Shown: positions 1-13,092 of the stretch, in pieces
How the letters are laid out: every line of letters starts with the position of its first letter
How positions within the stretch are numbered: the first letter of the stretch is position 1
NCBI GenBank assembly: GCA_025403435.1
Contig: CM046339.1
Span: 2,558,212 to 2,622,211, forward strand
Source of the DNA: Artocarpus heterophyllus
Lineage: Eukaryota; Streptophyta; Magnoliopsida; Rosales; Moraceae
Reading direction: 5' to 3'
Length of the DNA: 64,000 nucleotides
Made by a program: the position numbers and the translations under genes
Notes under the pieces: generated by a model
Databases searched by the model: none
Told to the model about the DNA's origin: nothing
The model's input: only the letters and a program-made list of their open reading frames with translations

Positions 1-623
1 GACAGAGACAGATAAAAGACAAGGAAAGGCGCGTGTACTGCACGCGGAATGAGAAAGAACTAAAATTACGGAAATCCCTGATAACAAGCAACGATTTTTG
101 GTGGTGTTATTATTGCAACTCTGTAAAAGTTAGCAGTGACGGGTTTGGTTTGGTTTGGATTTTGGTTTTGGTGACTCGGAATTTGGGATTTGTTTGTTGG
201 TATGTTGTATGTAGTTTTATTTTAACTAGTGGGTCAAAGATGAATTTGGTTGGCACGCCTTGGCCGGGGCAGACGGTGACACAAGGGGAGAGAACAAAAA
301 GAAGCAAAAAGCAAAAGAGACGCATAGGGCACTTTCGCTTTTTTAAATTCTTTCCCTTTTTTAAATTTGATCTTATCTTCTTAAAAATTCATTTTGCTTT
401 TCTTGTTTACTACAGATTAAAACACATTGAAATGCTCTCTTTTTTTTTTTTTTTTTTTTCCTGAATTGAAATGCCTGTACTTTGAGTAACGGAGCTCAAA
501 TTGTTAAGATATATAGAGTCAAATTTAATGTCTTATAAAATATCATTTTATGTAAAAGATTTTGAGGATTGACCTTCCCGATAAGATCACTGTGGGGTTG
601 GAAGAGGGACGAGAATACCCCAT
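1..623. other. AT-rich non-coding flank
   Basis: I see no supported gene. The open frames here are short, cross poly-T and low-complexity sequence (a T run lies at about 441-459) and show no domain. The segment ends where a minus-strand LTR begins with TG at 624. Confidence 0.5.
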
Positions 624-1950
624 TGTTGGAAATCGTGAATACAATAGAATTTAAAAATTTTTAAATAAAGTCTTTTTTTAAATAACAAGTTTAACATGCT
701 GAGTACATAAATTAATAAAAGATATAGATGTACGTCTTTAGTAGACTAAAAACTATAGAAACTACAACTAGAGAATAATATTCTCGAAGAATCTCAACCA
801 ATTGGTATTCATTGCTATTGTCTTTCCACTATCGGAATATAGGTGCTCGCATGTCTTATAGCTTTTTCCTTGGTCACCTCTCCTTTCAACCACTTGATAA
901 GATAAAAAACTAAGGTTCTAGATATTGAACAATAGCCCTCTAGGAGTTTCAGGGTTTCTCTCACTAGAATACTCTTTCTATACATCTTAAATGATCTAAA
1001 GAACAATAAAAAAAATATTTCCCTTTCTATAGTGGTCAAATTTGGGGTCAGTTATTATTATATTAGCTTTAAGATTCGAGTTTAGATCAACTTCTGAATA
1101 AAAACGCGTGAAAAACGTTTATCAGGATTAGCGCATGTTGGCATGCCGAACACATGCACCGGCTTGTCAAACTCAGCCACCGGCCTGTTGAACTAGCGAT
1201 AATTTAGAAATCTTAAAATATCTTATTTTACACGGGAATCTTAGATAGAGCTTTTGTTTTTATTCAAATGACCTTTAGTTTTGATTCAAATTACCTAATG
1301 GAAAAGTTTTCTAATTAAAACAGTCATATATAGATTATCCCATATCAAATAAATATTATCCACATAATTCAACATGTTTAACTTGAATTAATTTACAAAA
1401 TTGATTTCACTAATAAACTAACATGAATTATTAAATCCAATCTATCCAATTTTAGCCAATCTAATAATTCACATGAGTCATCAGCATGCAGGAAAAAAAT
1501 GTCGTATCATTTCAAGAATTATTGTGAGCTAACAGAAGGGACTTGATGGACATATATAAATCAAGCTCTTACAATTATAAAATAAAATATCTCTTATACA
1601 TATATTTTATAATTATCAACTTTAATGCTATTTCTCTAAGGCCTTAGAGCGGCACTCTTGAACAATATAAAATTACGAAGCTTTAATAAGCTAATCATCC
1701 ATGACATATCATAATGTGTAATATCCCCTTAGGATATTCATCATCAGCTTAAGAATAAAATCTGTTTTACTTTTCCAATTATTTTATCTTATGTTTCATT
1801 ATCTCACCATTGGAATACTTATTATCTATAAATAGTATACCATTATGTTGCATCTATGTATCCAAATGGTTGAGTACTCTAGTTTTCTAATTACAGGATA
1901 ATGTCTATAAGAGAATATCATTAACTTTACAAAAGAGTTAAGGATTCTAT
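624..1950 (-). mobile_element. Partial LTR of the oldest copia element (E0)
   Basis: Read on the minus strand this is the 3' two-thirds of an LTR related to those of E1 and E2. It shares the ordered blocks around 640-720, 800-860 and 1860-1950 with the minus LTR at 13605-15612, and the terminal TG...CA end lies at 624. The LTR is cut at 1950 by the insertion of E1. The sequence resumes at 18931, where only a few LTR bases remain before RNase H sequence. A deletion inside E0 therefore removed the start of this LTR. It is more diverged from E1 and E2 than they are from each other. Confidence 0.75.
1946..1950. repeat. Left target-site duplication of E1 (TCTAT)
   Basis: TCTAT directly precedes the TG of the left E1 LTR and recurs directly after the CA of the right LTR at 18926-18930. 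Removing E1 and one TSD copy restores LTR sequence parallel to the intact site near 7275-7290, which confirms the boundary. Confidence 0.9.
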
Positions 1951-3982
1951 TGTTAGACATGTATGCCCTAAGGAGTAAAAATGTAATAAGTTTTTGGAGA
2001 CATTTTTATCAATAAAGAATTTATTTATTGTTTATATACCAAATCTTGTCCTCTTTACGTTCATATTTGTTGAATGTATGTTAAGCAAACAAAAGTCTGA
2101 GATTATCGGTCTAAACCTTTAAGAATTACGTATATGATGGACAGATTATGCGGAAGACACGATTCTTAGGGTGATGGTCTAAATCATAAGATCCGCAATC
2201 AAGGGAATAAAGTTGGGCGCTTTATTCATGTAAAGATTGTTATGTTATCCATATCCTTATTGAGAGATGGTTTGTCTTGACCATTGGAGGTGGATTCTAT
2301 GAATAGAAACATTGGCACATTGTCATAGGTGACTATGTGTTAGATCAGGACATAAAGTGAATTGATTTGGATTAATAATTCTCTCTTGGCAAATCGATTC
2401 ACTTTAGACAATCATTTGTATTGTATCTTAATCCTGAGATGAATAGTGAGCCCGTTATCTTGACTTATGTCTTTTGATGTATCAAAGGATGACACCCACA
2501 TCTTAATAGTGGTATGCATGTCGGTACATTGGAGGCATGATTCTTGATAGCGTAGACCTGTTATTCATAGATATGAAATCCACAGCTCCTCTTAAGGAGT
2601 AGTGATATCCTCTTATATGCGTTATCCTATAATTGAAAAACTAGAGTGCTCAACCATTTGGATACATAGGTGTAACCGAATGGTATACTGTCTTTGGATG
2701 GTAAGTTTTTTTATGGTGAGATAATGGAACGTAAGATAAAAATAATCGAGAAGATAAGACAGAACTTGTCCTTAAGCCGATTATGGATAATCTTATGGGG
2801 ATACGATACACTATGATATGTCATGGAGACTTAGCTATATGGGTTTTTTAATTCTATGTAGTTCGAGAGTACAACTCCAAGCTTTTAGTGGAGTAGCATT
2901 GGAGTTGATAATTATGAAATGTATATTTGGGATATTGGTTCTTGTAATTATCGAGAGCTTGAACTATATAGGTCAATTTGGTCCCCTTTGCTAGGTCACA
3001 ACATCCTGTAATGATACAACGTGTTTTTTCAATAATTGGTGACTTATGTCAGATTTATTAGATTGGTTGAAATTTGAAAGAATCAAATAATTCATGTCTG
3101 TTTATCGGTTGAATTAATTTTATGATAAAATTAATTCAAGATAAACTTGTTGAATTATTGGGATTGAATAATTATTATTTGTTTATCGGTTGATTTAATT
3201 TTGAATAAATTAAATCAAGATAAACTTGTAGAATTATTAGGAATTCATTTATTTTTCTAGAGATTATCTAAATAAAGTTGTTTTGATTAGATAACTTTTC
3301 TTATGTGTTATTTGAATTAAAACTGAGACTTTATCCTATAGAATCTTGGGTGAAAAATAAAAGATTTGCTGAAATTTTTTTCCGGTAGTTTGGCATGCCG
3401 ATCCTCATGTTTAGCCTACCGATGGGGCAAGTTCGGCTTGCCAATTATGCAGATCGGCTTACCGATGCATGAAAAAAGGATTACGCATTTTCACGTGGAT
3501 TTTATCAGATATTGATCCGAATTTGATTCTGATTCAAATTTTTGAGACCTAATTTGATAAGGACTGACCTTAGACTTAACATCTATAAATAGGGAGTAAG
3601 TCATATAAGTTATTTAGATCAATTGAGAGATTAAGAGTGATACTCTGCTGGTGAGAATCTGAAACTCTCTGAGAGCTCTTGTTCATAAATCACGAACATT
3701 TGCTTTGGGTTCTCTCAATTGGTTGGAAGGAGAGTCATCTGATGGTAGAGTTGTACGTGTGAGCCCACACTTACTCCGATCGTGGATAGAGAATAACAAA
3801 TAAGACTAGTTAGTTGAGGCTCTTTTAGAACATTAATTCTCTTCACAGATTGCAGGAGTTCTTCGGCATTCAAATGTTAGTAAGATCTGGTTAATTTATG
3901 CATATAGCATGTCAAACTTGTATTTTAAAAAATAGTCTAATATAAAAATTTTAAAATTCTACTGCGTAATATTTTTTCAACA
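1951..3982 (+). repeat. Left LTR of E1
   Basis: It starts TGTTAGACATG and ends TTCAACA, 2032 bp. It pairs along its length with 16893-18925 and, inverted, with 13605-15612 and 6608-7907. It holds a TATA box near 3584 and a short GC-rich dyad cluster near 3390-3470. The primer-binding site follows at once. Confidence 0.93.
3584..3592 (+). promoter_or_regulatory. Probable TATA box of the E1 left LTR
   Basis: TATAAATAG lies about 400 bp before the LTR end. The same sequence is kept at 18527-18535 in the right LTR and inverted at 13996-14004 in E2. Conservation in three copies supports it as the core promoter, but no start site can be read from sequence. Confidence 0.6.
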
Positions 3983-3984
3983 AT

Positions 3985-4001
3985 TGGTATCAGAGCCATG
4001 G
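3985..4001 (+). other. Primer-binding site of E1 (initiator Met-tRNA)
   Basis: TGGTATCAGAGCC begins two bases after the LTR end. It is complementary to the 3' end of plant initiator methionine tRNA, the usual primer of plant copia and many gypsy elements. Confidence 0.9.
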
Positions 4002-5659
4002 TATTTACATAAATTTACAAGTTTGTGATCATACTACATGTATCAATTATGTGATCTTAATCTCTCCTGTGCTTGAATTTAATTTTATAGAGCGACGACA
4101 CTCTAGGTTTCTATATATTTTTATGTTGTCATGGATTATGTGGTGAATGTTTATTAATTAATTATGGTTAATTAAATGGTTATTTGATTATTTATTAATT
4201 AATTAATTTATACCGGTTATGGTTCCTTAGAGGTTAGAATGTGTATCTAGGTTTTTCATGTAATTAGATAGCGTACTATCATCTTTGTCTAGAAAATATT
4301 ATTTAATTTTAAATTTGTAAGAATTTTTAATTAAATAATTATTCATAGAAGACGGATCTAGAAGATAGATGACAACGCTTCTAGGTATTTCCTAAGTTTA
4401 TAATTTTATGTTTTTGAAATGTTGAAAATAAAATTGATGAATTGCATTAAAAATTGTATTTTCTAGAAAGGGTGATTTTTTCTCGGTCGGCATGTCGAAC
4501 CATCCAGTTCGGCAAGTCGATGGTCGTAGATCAGTAGGCCGAACGTGAGGTTTGGCAGGTCGACAGCGGGACAGAAATTAGGAGGCTTTGGTGGCAGGCT
4601 GAACTTCTAGTTTGGCAAGTTGATCTATCATGATTCGGTAGGCCGATGGTCATGACCGGCAGGCCGATCACCCAGATCGGCTTGCTGGCAGAGAGCTAGA
4701 AATTTTTCTAGAAAAGATACAGTTTTTCAATGTAGTTTTAATTTTATTTTTGGGACAATTTTGAGAGACATTAAATTTAGATATGACCGAAAATATAAAG
4801 TATTCGATTCATACGAGATTGAAGACTTGAAGATGGACATTACATAAAGAAGGATATAACCTAAGAATTCAAGGATGAATAGTTGATAATATGTTTCGAT
4901 TATTCTCTTGTAGTCTTTGTTTTCTATTCTCTAAGGTGGAACCATAATATTACGGTTATTATTATTTTGCTTGTAGCTTTGCTTGATTGCTTTGCTTGTT
5001 TGCATTATAATATGATTTGCCATGTATATTGATAGCATGTCATATAGAATAGGGAGTGCCGCTCATATGAAAATTGTACATGCGTGTTCTTAAAATAAAA
5101 CCTTGATTTCAAAAGATTGAGTGGGAGAAGGTTTTCGAAGAGAGGACCTACGGCCTCCATCGTTGGTCCATAGGAAGAACATGGTGATCCCAACCCCTAG
5201 GAAGGGATTTCTATCATGTAATAGATTGGATCTCTAAGAGGATAAGGTATTTTAGCATGATTTATGGTTGCACACCCCTAGGTGGTGATCATAAATCATG
5301 GATAAAATATTGAAACGATGGTTATACACTCACATTAATTTTATTATCAACCTCTCTTAGGAGCTCTGTTAATAGAATTAATGGCCAAAGAAACGATTAT
5401 TAATATATGCTGGATCATACGGGTCCTAGATGGCATATATTAATCAGGAAAGGATCCGTGTTCCTGATTGAATTTGACATGACTCTCCTAGGAGCTTGTT
5501 GAATTCTGAGTTGGGAATTATCGTTGTAGGTTGTGATATTTTTCAAGGTTTTGACACATAAACACATTTGTATGTTTTTACATGATTGTGTTATCTTACT
5601 AAATTATTATGATATGTTTGCTTATGTTTGGTATATGATTCTTTATTGTAGATTAAAAA
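3998..5659 (+). other. Long untranslated leader of E1
   Basis: About 1.65 kb lies between the primer site and gag with no coding frame of note. It carries a GC-rich dyad-repeat cluster at 4480-4690. The same leader is present inverted in E2 (about 11900-13590), so its length is a property of the family and not an accident of this copy. Confidence 0.7.
4480..4690 (+). repeat. Dyad minisatellite in the E1 leader
   Basis: Imperfect copies of a short dyad (consensus near TCGGCATGCCGA, with variants such as CGGCAGGCCGA) are spaced 20-30 bp apart in otherwise AT-rich DNA. The same motif recurs in the E2 leader (12850-13092) and inside the LTRs (about 1135-1195, 3390-3470, 18335-18410). Confidence 0.7.
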
Positions 5660-6607
5660 ATGTCTAAAAACGCTTTATCTTCGATACTTGACAAAAACCT
5701 ATTAACCGGAGAGAATTATAATGATTGAAAATAGAACCTGGATATCGTCCTCTCCTTTGAGAAACTGAAATTTGTGTTGACAACCCCTTGTCCTCCCGAG
5801 CCTACAGGAGATTCCACTAATATGCAATTCCAAGCGTCCGATCGCTAGAAAGATGCAAACGATTAGGCCCGCTGCTATGTTATGGCTAACATGAATAACG
5901 TCCTGCAGGCTCAACATGAAGATTATGAGACTGCAAAGTAGATCTTGGATAATCTTGAAGACATGTTTGGAGGCCAGGCCATAACAAAGTGGCAAGGGTC
6001 GCTTTGGAAACTTCTTAATTGTAAGTAGAGGCTAGGGACATCTATAAAGGAGCACATGATGTTGGTCATGGGTTCCTCGCTGAGGCTCAGACCAATGGAG
6101 CCGACATCAATGCTGAAACTGAGATGACTATGGTCTTTGAGACTTTGTCAAAGGAATTTATTCCATTTAGAGCTGCTTTTAATTTAAGTAATAGACGGGA
6201 TATGACCTTAACAGAATTAATGAAACAGTTACAGAAGTTTGAACTGCTGATCAGGGAGTCTCCTACGGGTGAAGATGCCAATATGGTAGCTGCTTTTGGT
6301 TCTAATCCCAATTCTGGGAATGGAAAGAAGCAATGGGCCAAAGATAGGAAGTCTTCTATTCCTACTAACAACAGGAGCAACAAGAAAAAGAAGAAGAACC
6401 CGAAGAAGCTTAAGTGCTTCTTTTGTGGGAAGATCGGGCACATCAAGAAGCATTGCAAGGACTTCCTTTCCAAAGGAGGTAGGTGTGATCTTGTGTATTT
6501 AGAAACTTATTTGGTTGAGGAATCCAGTGACATTTAGGTCATAGATTCCAGTGCAACTAATCATGTTTGTGTTTCTCTGTAGAGGTTCAAAGAAACAAGA
6601 AGTTTGC
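5660..6607 (+). pseudogene. gag: E1 copia gag remnant
   Basis: The ATG at 5660 opens a copia Gag start (MSKNALSSILDKNLLTGENY) that soon meets in-frame stops. Gag homology continues to a CCHC zinc knuckle (CFFCGKIGHIKKHC, near 6415-6456) inside an open stretch from 6124 to 6537. A TAG then interrupts the start of the protease. In a working element Gag forms the cytoplasmic particle and the zinc knuckle binds the RNA genome. The E2 gag on the other strand (10990-11899) is its close relative and allows frame-by-frame comparison. The sequence stops matching near 6607, where an inverted LTR of E2 begins abruptly. Several stops make this copy non-functional. Confidence 0.85.
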
Positions 6608-7907
6608 TAAATGAATTCCTAATAATTCTACAAGTTTATCTTGATCTAGTTTATTCAAAATTAAATCAACCGATAAACAGACAAGAATTATCCGATCCTT
6701 ATAATTCAACAAGTTTATCTTGAATTAATTTTATCACAAAATTAATTCAACCAAAAAACAGACATGAATTATTTAATTCTTCTGAATTTCAACCAATCTA
6801 ATAAATCTGACATAAGTCACCAATTATTGAAAAAATACGCCATATAGTTACGGGATGTTGTTAGCTAGCAAAATGGACCAAATGAACTTATATAGTTTAA
6901 GCTCCTGATAATTATGAAACCTAATATCCCAGATATACATTTCATAATTATCAACTCCAACACTACTCCACTAAAACCTTGGAGCTGCATTCTCGAACTA
7001 CATAGAATTACGAAGCCCGTATAGCTAAGTCTCCATGACATATTATAGTGTATCGTATCCCCATATGATTTTCCATAATCGGTTTAAGGATAAGTTCTGT
7101 CTTACCTTTCCGATTATTTTTATCTTACATTCCATTATCTCACCATTGGAAAATTTACCATCCAAAGACAGTATACCATTCAGTTACACCTATGTATTCA
7201 AATGGTTGAGCGTTTTAGTTTTTCAATTATAGGATAATGCATATAAGAAGATATCACTACTCCTAAAGAGGAGCTATGGATTCCATATCTATGAATAATA
7301 GGTCTATGCTATTAAGAGTTATGCCTCCAACACACCGATATGCCTACCACTATTAAGATGTGGGTGTCACCTTTTGGTAAATCAAAAGACACAAGACAAG
7401 ACAATGAGCCCACTATTCATCTCAAGATTAAGATACAATACAAATGATTGTTTAAAGTGAATCGATTTGCCGAGACAGAATTATTAATCCAAATCAATTC
7501 ACTTTATGTCTTGATCCAATACATCGTCACCTATGACAATGTGCCAATGTTTCTATTCACGGAGTCCACCTCCTATGGCCAAGACAAACCATCTCCTAAT
7601 TATGATATAGACAACATAACAATCTTAACATGAATAAAGCACCCAACTTTATTCCCTCGATCGCGTATCTTATGATTTAGACCATCACCTTAAGAATCGT
7701 GTCTTCTGCATAATCTGTCCATCATATGCTCAATTCTTAAGGTTTAGACCGACAGTCTTAGACTATTGTTTGCTTAACATACATTTAACAACTATGAACG
7801 TAAAAAGGACAAGATGTGGTATAAAAACAATAAATAAAGTCTTTATTGATAAAAATGTCTAAAAAAACTTATTACATTTTTACTCCTGAGGGCATATATG
7901 TCTAACA
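6608..7907 (-). repeat. Truncated 3' LTR of E2
   Basis: It corresponds to 14313-15612 of the intact E2 LTR. The outer end at 7907 is the LTR start (TGTTAGACATA on the minus strand). The other end is cut at 6608, directly against E1 gag. Confidence 0.88.
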
Positions 7908-7921
7908 ATCTCCTACTTGCA

Positions 7922-10900
7922 CTAAGTGAGTAAATATGACAAATCTCGCATCTCCATAGCTTCCACATGCCTTTTGAAGACTCTCCCAGTAAGTGTCTTC
8001 GTAAATGGATCAGCTAAATTGTCCTCTAATGCGATCTAGCACACCGTGACATGCTTGCCCTCAACGAAGTCCTTTATCACATGATACTTTCGATCAATAT
8101 GCTTACTCTTCTTGTGAAATCTTGGTTCCTTAGCATTAGCTACTGCCACACTGTTATCACAGTACACTGATACCATCTTATTCATACCAGAAACTACCTC
8201 AAGATCCCCAAGGAACTTGTGGAGCTACACTGCTTCTTTCAAAGCATCACTAGCTGCCACATACTCGGCTTCTATCGTTGAATCCGAAGTGCAATCTTGC
8301 TTCACACTTCTCCAACTGATGGCACCATCGCCTAGACTAAACATAAAACCCGAAGTCGATTTCCTAGAATCCAGACAGCATTGAAAATTCGAGTCAGTAT
8401 ATCCTAGAGGAGTCAAGTCCTCACCCGAATATACAAGCATATAACCTTGAGTCATTCTCAAGTATTTGAAAATATGCTTTACCGTAACCCAATGGTTCGG
8501 TCCTGGATCCGCCTGAATCGACTTACAATCCCGACCGCATAACTAATATCCGGTCGTGTGCAAAGCATGGCATACATGAGACTACCCACTGCTGAAGCAT
8601 AAGGCACCTTCTTCATGTATTCTCTTTCTTCCTCAAACTTTGGAGAGTCTTTCTTAGAAAGAGTAATTTCAGCCCTAGATGGTTGCCCATCTTTCTTAGA
8701 ATACGGCATCACAAACCTCCTGAGAATTTTATCTATGTAGCCAGCCTAGGACAAAGCAATCATTTTGTTCTTCCTATCCTAAAAGATCTGGATACCGAGA
8801 ACAAAATTAGCCTCACCCAAGTCTTTCATGTCAAACTGCTTGGTCAACTATAATTTGATCGATGACAATGCCCCAATGTCATTGCCAATTAGCAGAATGT
8901 CATCTACATAGAGTAGTAGAAAAACCACGTTCCCATCCTTAATGTGTTTGTAAACACATGGTTCATCCATATTTTGTGAGAACCCATAAGTCTTGATTAC
9001 TTGATCAAATCTTATGTTTCAGGAATGAGAAGCTTGCTTAAGTCCATAAATTGACTTTAGCAGCTTACAAACCTTACTCTTTTGACCCTTGACCTTGAAC
9101 CCATCTGGTTGTGCCATATAAATGGACTTATCAAGATAGCCATTTAGAAAAGCCGTCTTGACATCTATCTACCAAATCTCATAGTCGAAAGCGGCATCTA
9201 TGGACAAGAGATTCAGATGACTTAAGCATACCTATAGGCGAAAAGGTTTCCTCATAATCGATTCCTTCATTTACATATAACCCTTAGCTACCAGTCTAGC
9301 CTTAAAGGTTTGACCTTTCCATCCACTCCTCTTTTTTCTCGTGTAGATCCACTTACACCCTATGGGTTTTACCCTTTTGGGAAGATCCATAAGCTCCCAG
9401 ACCTGATTAGCCTCCATAGACTTCATCTCAATGTTCATGGCCTTTGTCCAGAGTTTTGAATCAACATCCTCCATAACTTCTGCGTAAGTATAAGGATCCC
9501 TATCATGTTCATCCGGTTTAGCCAAAAAGACCTCCCCATTGAACATATAGCTCTCAGGTTGACACTCGATCCTCCCACTACGCCGAAGCCCCTCAGGTTG
9601 TTGTTTAGGTTTATTTGGTTTTTCTACACTGATCAGAACGGTTTCATTCGAAACCTCCAGAGTGATCGGATCACTCCTTAACTCCTCAAGCACCACTTTG
9701 CTTCGAGGTTTAAAGTCATCCATGTAACTCTCCTCAAGGAAAGTTGCATTAGTTGAAACCACGACTTTATTTTCCTTTGGGTTATAGAAATAACCCCCTT
9801 TAGTTCCTTTTGGATATCCTATAAACATGCAAACTTTCGAACGTGCTTTCAACTTATTCAAATCCTTAAAAAGAACATGAGCCGGACATCCCCATATGCG
9901 AATATAGTTTAAGGATGTCCTCCTACCCGTCCATAACTCGTGAGGAGTTTTAGGGACCGATTTTGAAGTCACATTGTTCAAAAGATAACATACAGTTTGT
10001 AGTGCATATCCCCAAAAGGATAAAGACAATGATGAATAACTCATCATTGACCTAACTATGTCCAACAAAGTCCTATTCCTTCTCTTCGCTATGCCATTCT
10101 ATTGCGAAGTGTCGGCGCAGTCAAATAGGTTAAAATCTCATTCTCTAATAAGTATTCCAAGAACTCATCAGAAAGGTATTCTCTACCTCGATCAGATCGA
10201 AGTGCCTTATGGGTCTACCTAATTACTTTTCCACTTCAGCCCGAAACTCCCCAAACTTGTAAAAATTTTCGTTTTTGTAGTGCATCAGGTACACATACCC
10301 ATATTTTAAGTAATCGTCAATAAAAGTGACGAAGTACTTATACCCTCCTCGTGCTCGGATGTTCATCGGTCCAAAAAATCACTATGCATAAGTTCTAAAA
10401 CCCCTAAAATCACTATGCATAAGTTCTAAAACCCCTTCGGCCCTATTGCCCTTAGACCCGAATAGTATTTTGGTCATTTTACTCTCCAAACAAGATTCAC
10501 ATTGAGGTATAAATTCTATCTTTAAGTGACTTAAAGATCCATCCCTTACCAACCTTTGAATCCTATTTAGGTTAATATAATCAAGGCGCAAATGCCAAAG
10601 ATAAGGCTTATTAGAGTGAGAAGTTTTAATTCTTTTAGAGTTATTATCATTCATCTCAGCATTAAGCAATAAGTCAATCTTAGGTTTGATAAAATATAGA
10701 TTATTTTACATCCATATAAAATAGATAAAAGATTTGTTTTTACAAATCACCACTTTATCATTAAAAGAAACTAAATAGGAGTCTTTAAATAAACAAGCTA
10801 CATAAATTAAATTCCTTTTAAATTTAGGAACATAAAAACAATCTTGCAAAAATAAATTCCTATAATTATCAAAATAAAGATGGACGTCTCCCACTGCTTC

Positions 10901-11019
10901 CGCCGAAACCAAAGATCTATCGCCCATCCGAAGCGTGAAGTCTTCATGCAGCAGACTTCTTGTTTCTTTGAACCCCTGCAAAGTAACACAAACATGATTA
11001 GTTGCACCGAAATCTATGA
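7922..11019 (-). pseudogene. pol: E2 copia pol remnant (PR-INT-RT-RNaseH)
   Basis: The domain order is that of copia. Protease: WVIDFGATNHVC, where the usual catalytic DSG is DFG. Integrase zinc region: LWHLRLDY...CESCLESKMT near 10480-10600. The integrase core at 10070-10380 is broken. Integrase C-terminus plus RT start form one open stretch (9271-10068; [23 protein letters not shown], then VWELMDLP). RT continues with stops to LLYVDDILLI near 8890-8930. The RNase H region holds YTDSNFQ and IEAEYVA (8225-8461). The frame would end at the TAG at 7922, next to the 3' LTR. When intact such a polyprotein is cut by its protease and copies and integrates the element. This copy is dead through several stops and the altered protease triad. 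Confidence 0.85.
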
Positions 11020-11899
11020 CCCAAATGTCACTGGATTCCTCAACCAAACAAATTTCTAAATACAGAAGATCACACCTACCTCCTTTGGAAAGGAAGTCCT
11101 TGCAATGCTTCTTGATGTGCCCGACCTTCCCACAAAAGAAGCACTTAAGCCTTTTCAGGTTCTTCTTCTTCTTCTTCTTGCTCTTGGTGCTAGCAAGAAT
11201 AAAAGACTTCCTGTTCTTGGCCCGTTGCTTCTTTCCATTCCTAGAGTTGTGATTGGAACCTGAAGCAGCTACCATGTTGGCCTCTCCACCCGCAAGAGAC
11301 TCCCTGATCAGTAGTTCAAACTCTTGTAACTGTTTCATTAATTTTGTTAAGGTCATATCCCGTCTATTGCTTAAATTAAAAGTAGCTCTAAACAAAATAA
11401 ATTCCTTTGACAGAGTCTCAAAGACCATAGTCATCTGAGTTTCAGCATCGATGTCGGCTCCATCGGTTTGAGCCTCAGCGAGGTAACCTATGACCAACAT
11501 CATGTGCTCCTTTACAGATGTCCCCAGCCTCTACTTACAGTTAAAAAGTTTCCAAAGCACCCCTTGCCGCTTTGTTATGGCCTGACCTCCAAACATATCC
11601 TTAAGATTATCCAAGATCTGCTTCGTAGTATCATAATCCTGATGTTAAGCCTGCAGCACGTTATTTATGCTAGCCATAACATAGCAGCGAGCCTGATCAT
11701 TAGCATCTTTCTAGCGATCATACGCTTGTAATTGTTCATTAGTTGAGTCTCCTATAGGCTAAGGAGGACAAGGGGTTGTCAGCACATACTTTAGTTTCTC
11801 AAAGGAAATGACGATATCTAGGTTCAGTTTCCAATCATTATAATTCTCTCCGGTTAATAGGTTTTTGTCAAGTATCAATGATAAAGCATTTTTAGACAT
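10990..11899 (-). pseudogene. gag: E2 copia gag remnant
   Basis: Its ATG is at 11899-11897 on the minus strand and gives the same N-terminus as E1 (MSKNALSLILDKNLLTGENY), here with an intact following WKLNLD. After a damaged middle, an open stretch from 11503 runs through the zinc knuckle CFFCGKVGHIKKHC and straight into the protease, as expected for a copia Gag-Pol fusion. A lysine-rich segment precedes the knuckle. Better preserved than the E1 copy but still interrupted between about 11760 and 11503. Confidence 0.83.
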
Positions 11900-12849
11900 T
11901 TTTAATCCACAATAAAGAATCATATACCAAACAAAAGCAAACATATCATAATAATTTAGTAAGATAACACAATCATGTAAAAAGTACGAATGTGTTAATG
12001 TCTCAAAACCTTGAAAATATCACAACCTTACAACGATAATTCCCAACTCATAATTCAACAAGCTCCTAGGGGAGTCATGCCAAATTCAATCAGGAACATG
12101 GATCCCCTCCTGATTAAGATATGCCATCCAGGACTCGTATGATCCAGCATATATTAGAAATCATTTCTTTGGCCATTAATTTTATTAACAGAGCTCCTAG
12201 GAGAGGTTAATAATAAAATTAACATGAGTGTATAACCATCATTTTAATATTTTATCCATGATTTATAATCATCACTTAGGGGTGTGCAACCATTAATCAT
12301 GCTAAAATACCTTATGCTCTCAGAGATCCAATCTGGTACATAATAGAAATCCCTTCCCAAGAGTCAAGACCACCATGTTCTGCTTATGGACCAACGATGG
12401 AGGCCTTAGGTCCTCTCTTTGGAAACCTTCTCCCACTCAATCTTTTGAAATCAAGGTTTTATTTTAAGAACATGCATGAACAATTTTAATATGAGCGGCA
12501 CTCCCTATTCTATATGACATGTTATCAATATACATGGCGAATCATATTATAATGCAGACAAGCAAAGCAATCAAGCAAAGCTACAAGCAAAATAATAAAT
12601 AACTGTATTATGGTTCCACACTAGAGAATATAAATAAAAAATTACAAGAGAATAATCGAAACATTTTATCGATTCTTCATCCTTGAATTCTCAGGTTGTA
12701 TCTCTCATCATGTAATGTCCATCTTTAAGTCTTCAATCCCGTATGAATCGAATACTTTATATTTTTGGTCATATCTAAATTTAATGTGTCTCAGAATTGT
12801 CCCAAAAATAAAATTAAAACTGCACTAGAAAAACTGCACCTTTTTTGAA

Positions 12850-13092
12850 AATTTTCCAGCTCTCGGTCGGCAAGCTGATCTAGGTAATCGGCCTGCCGGT
12901 CACGATCCATCGGCCTGTCGATCAGGAAGATCGGCCTGCCAACTCATGAAAAATCGGCCTACCGAACTAAAGGTTTGGCCTGTCGCCAGAGCCTCTGATT
13001 TCTGCTCCGTTGTAGGCCTACCGAACCTCACGTTCGGCCTGTCGATCTGCGACCATCGGCCTGCCAAATTGGTGGGTTCGGCATGCCGACCG
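12850..13092 (-). repeat. Dyad minisatellite in the E2 leader
   Basis: At least eight copies of ATCGGCCTGCCGA-like units stand in a GC-rich island inside AT-rich leader. The outermost copy is a perfect dyad (TCGGCATGCCGA near 13078-13090). It is the inverted counterpart of 4480-4690. Confidence 0.75.

Noticed and set aside
33..464. 143-residue plus-strand ORF at the window start
   Set aside because: Runs into a poly-T tract, no domain, composition of non-coding DNA.
582..597. 16-bp identity TAAGATCACTGTGGGG with 58846-58861 in the 3' region of the intact copia
   Set aside because: One exact 16-mer pair is expected by chance in a window of this size, and the flanks do not align.
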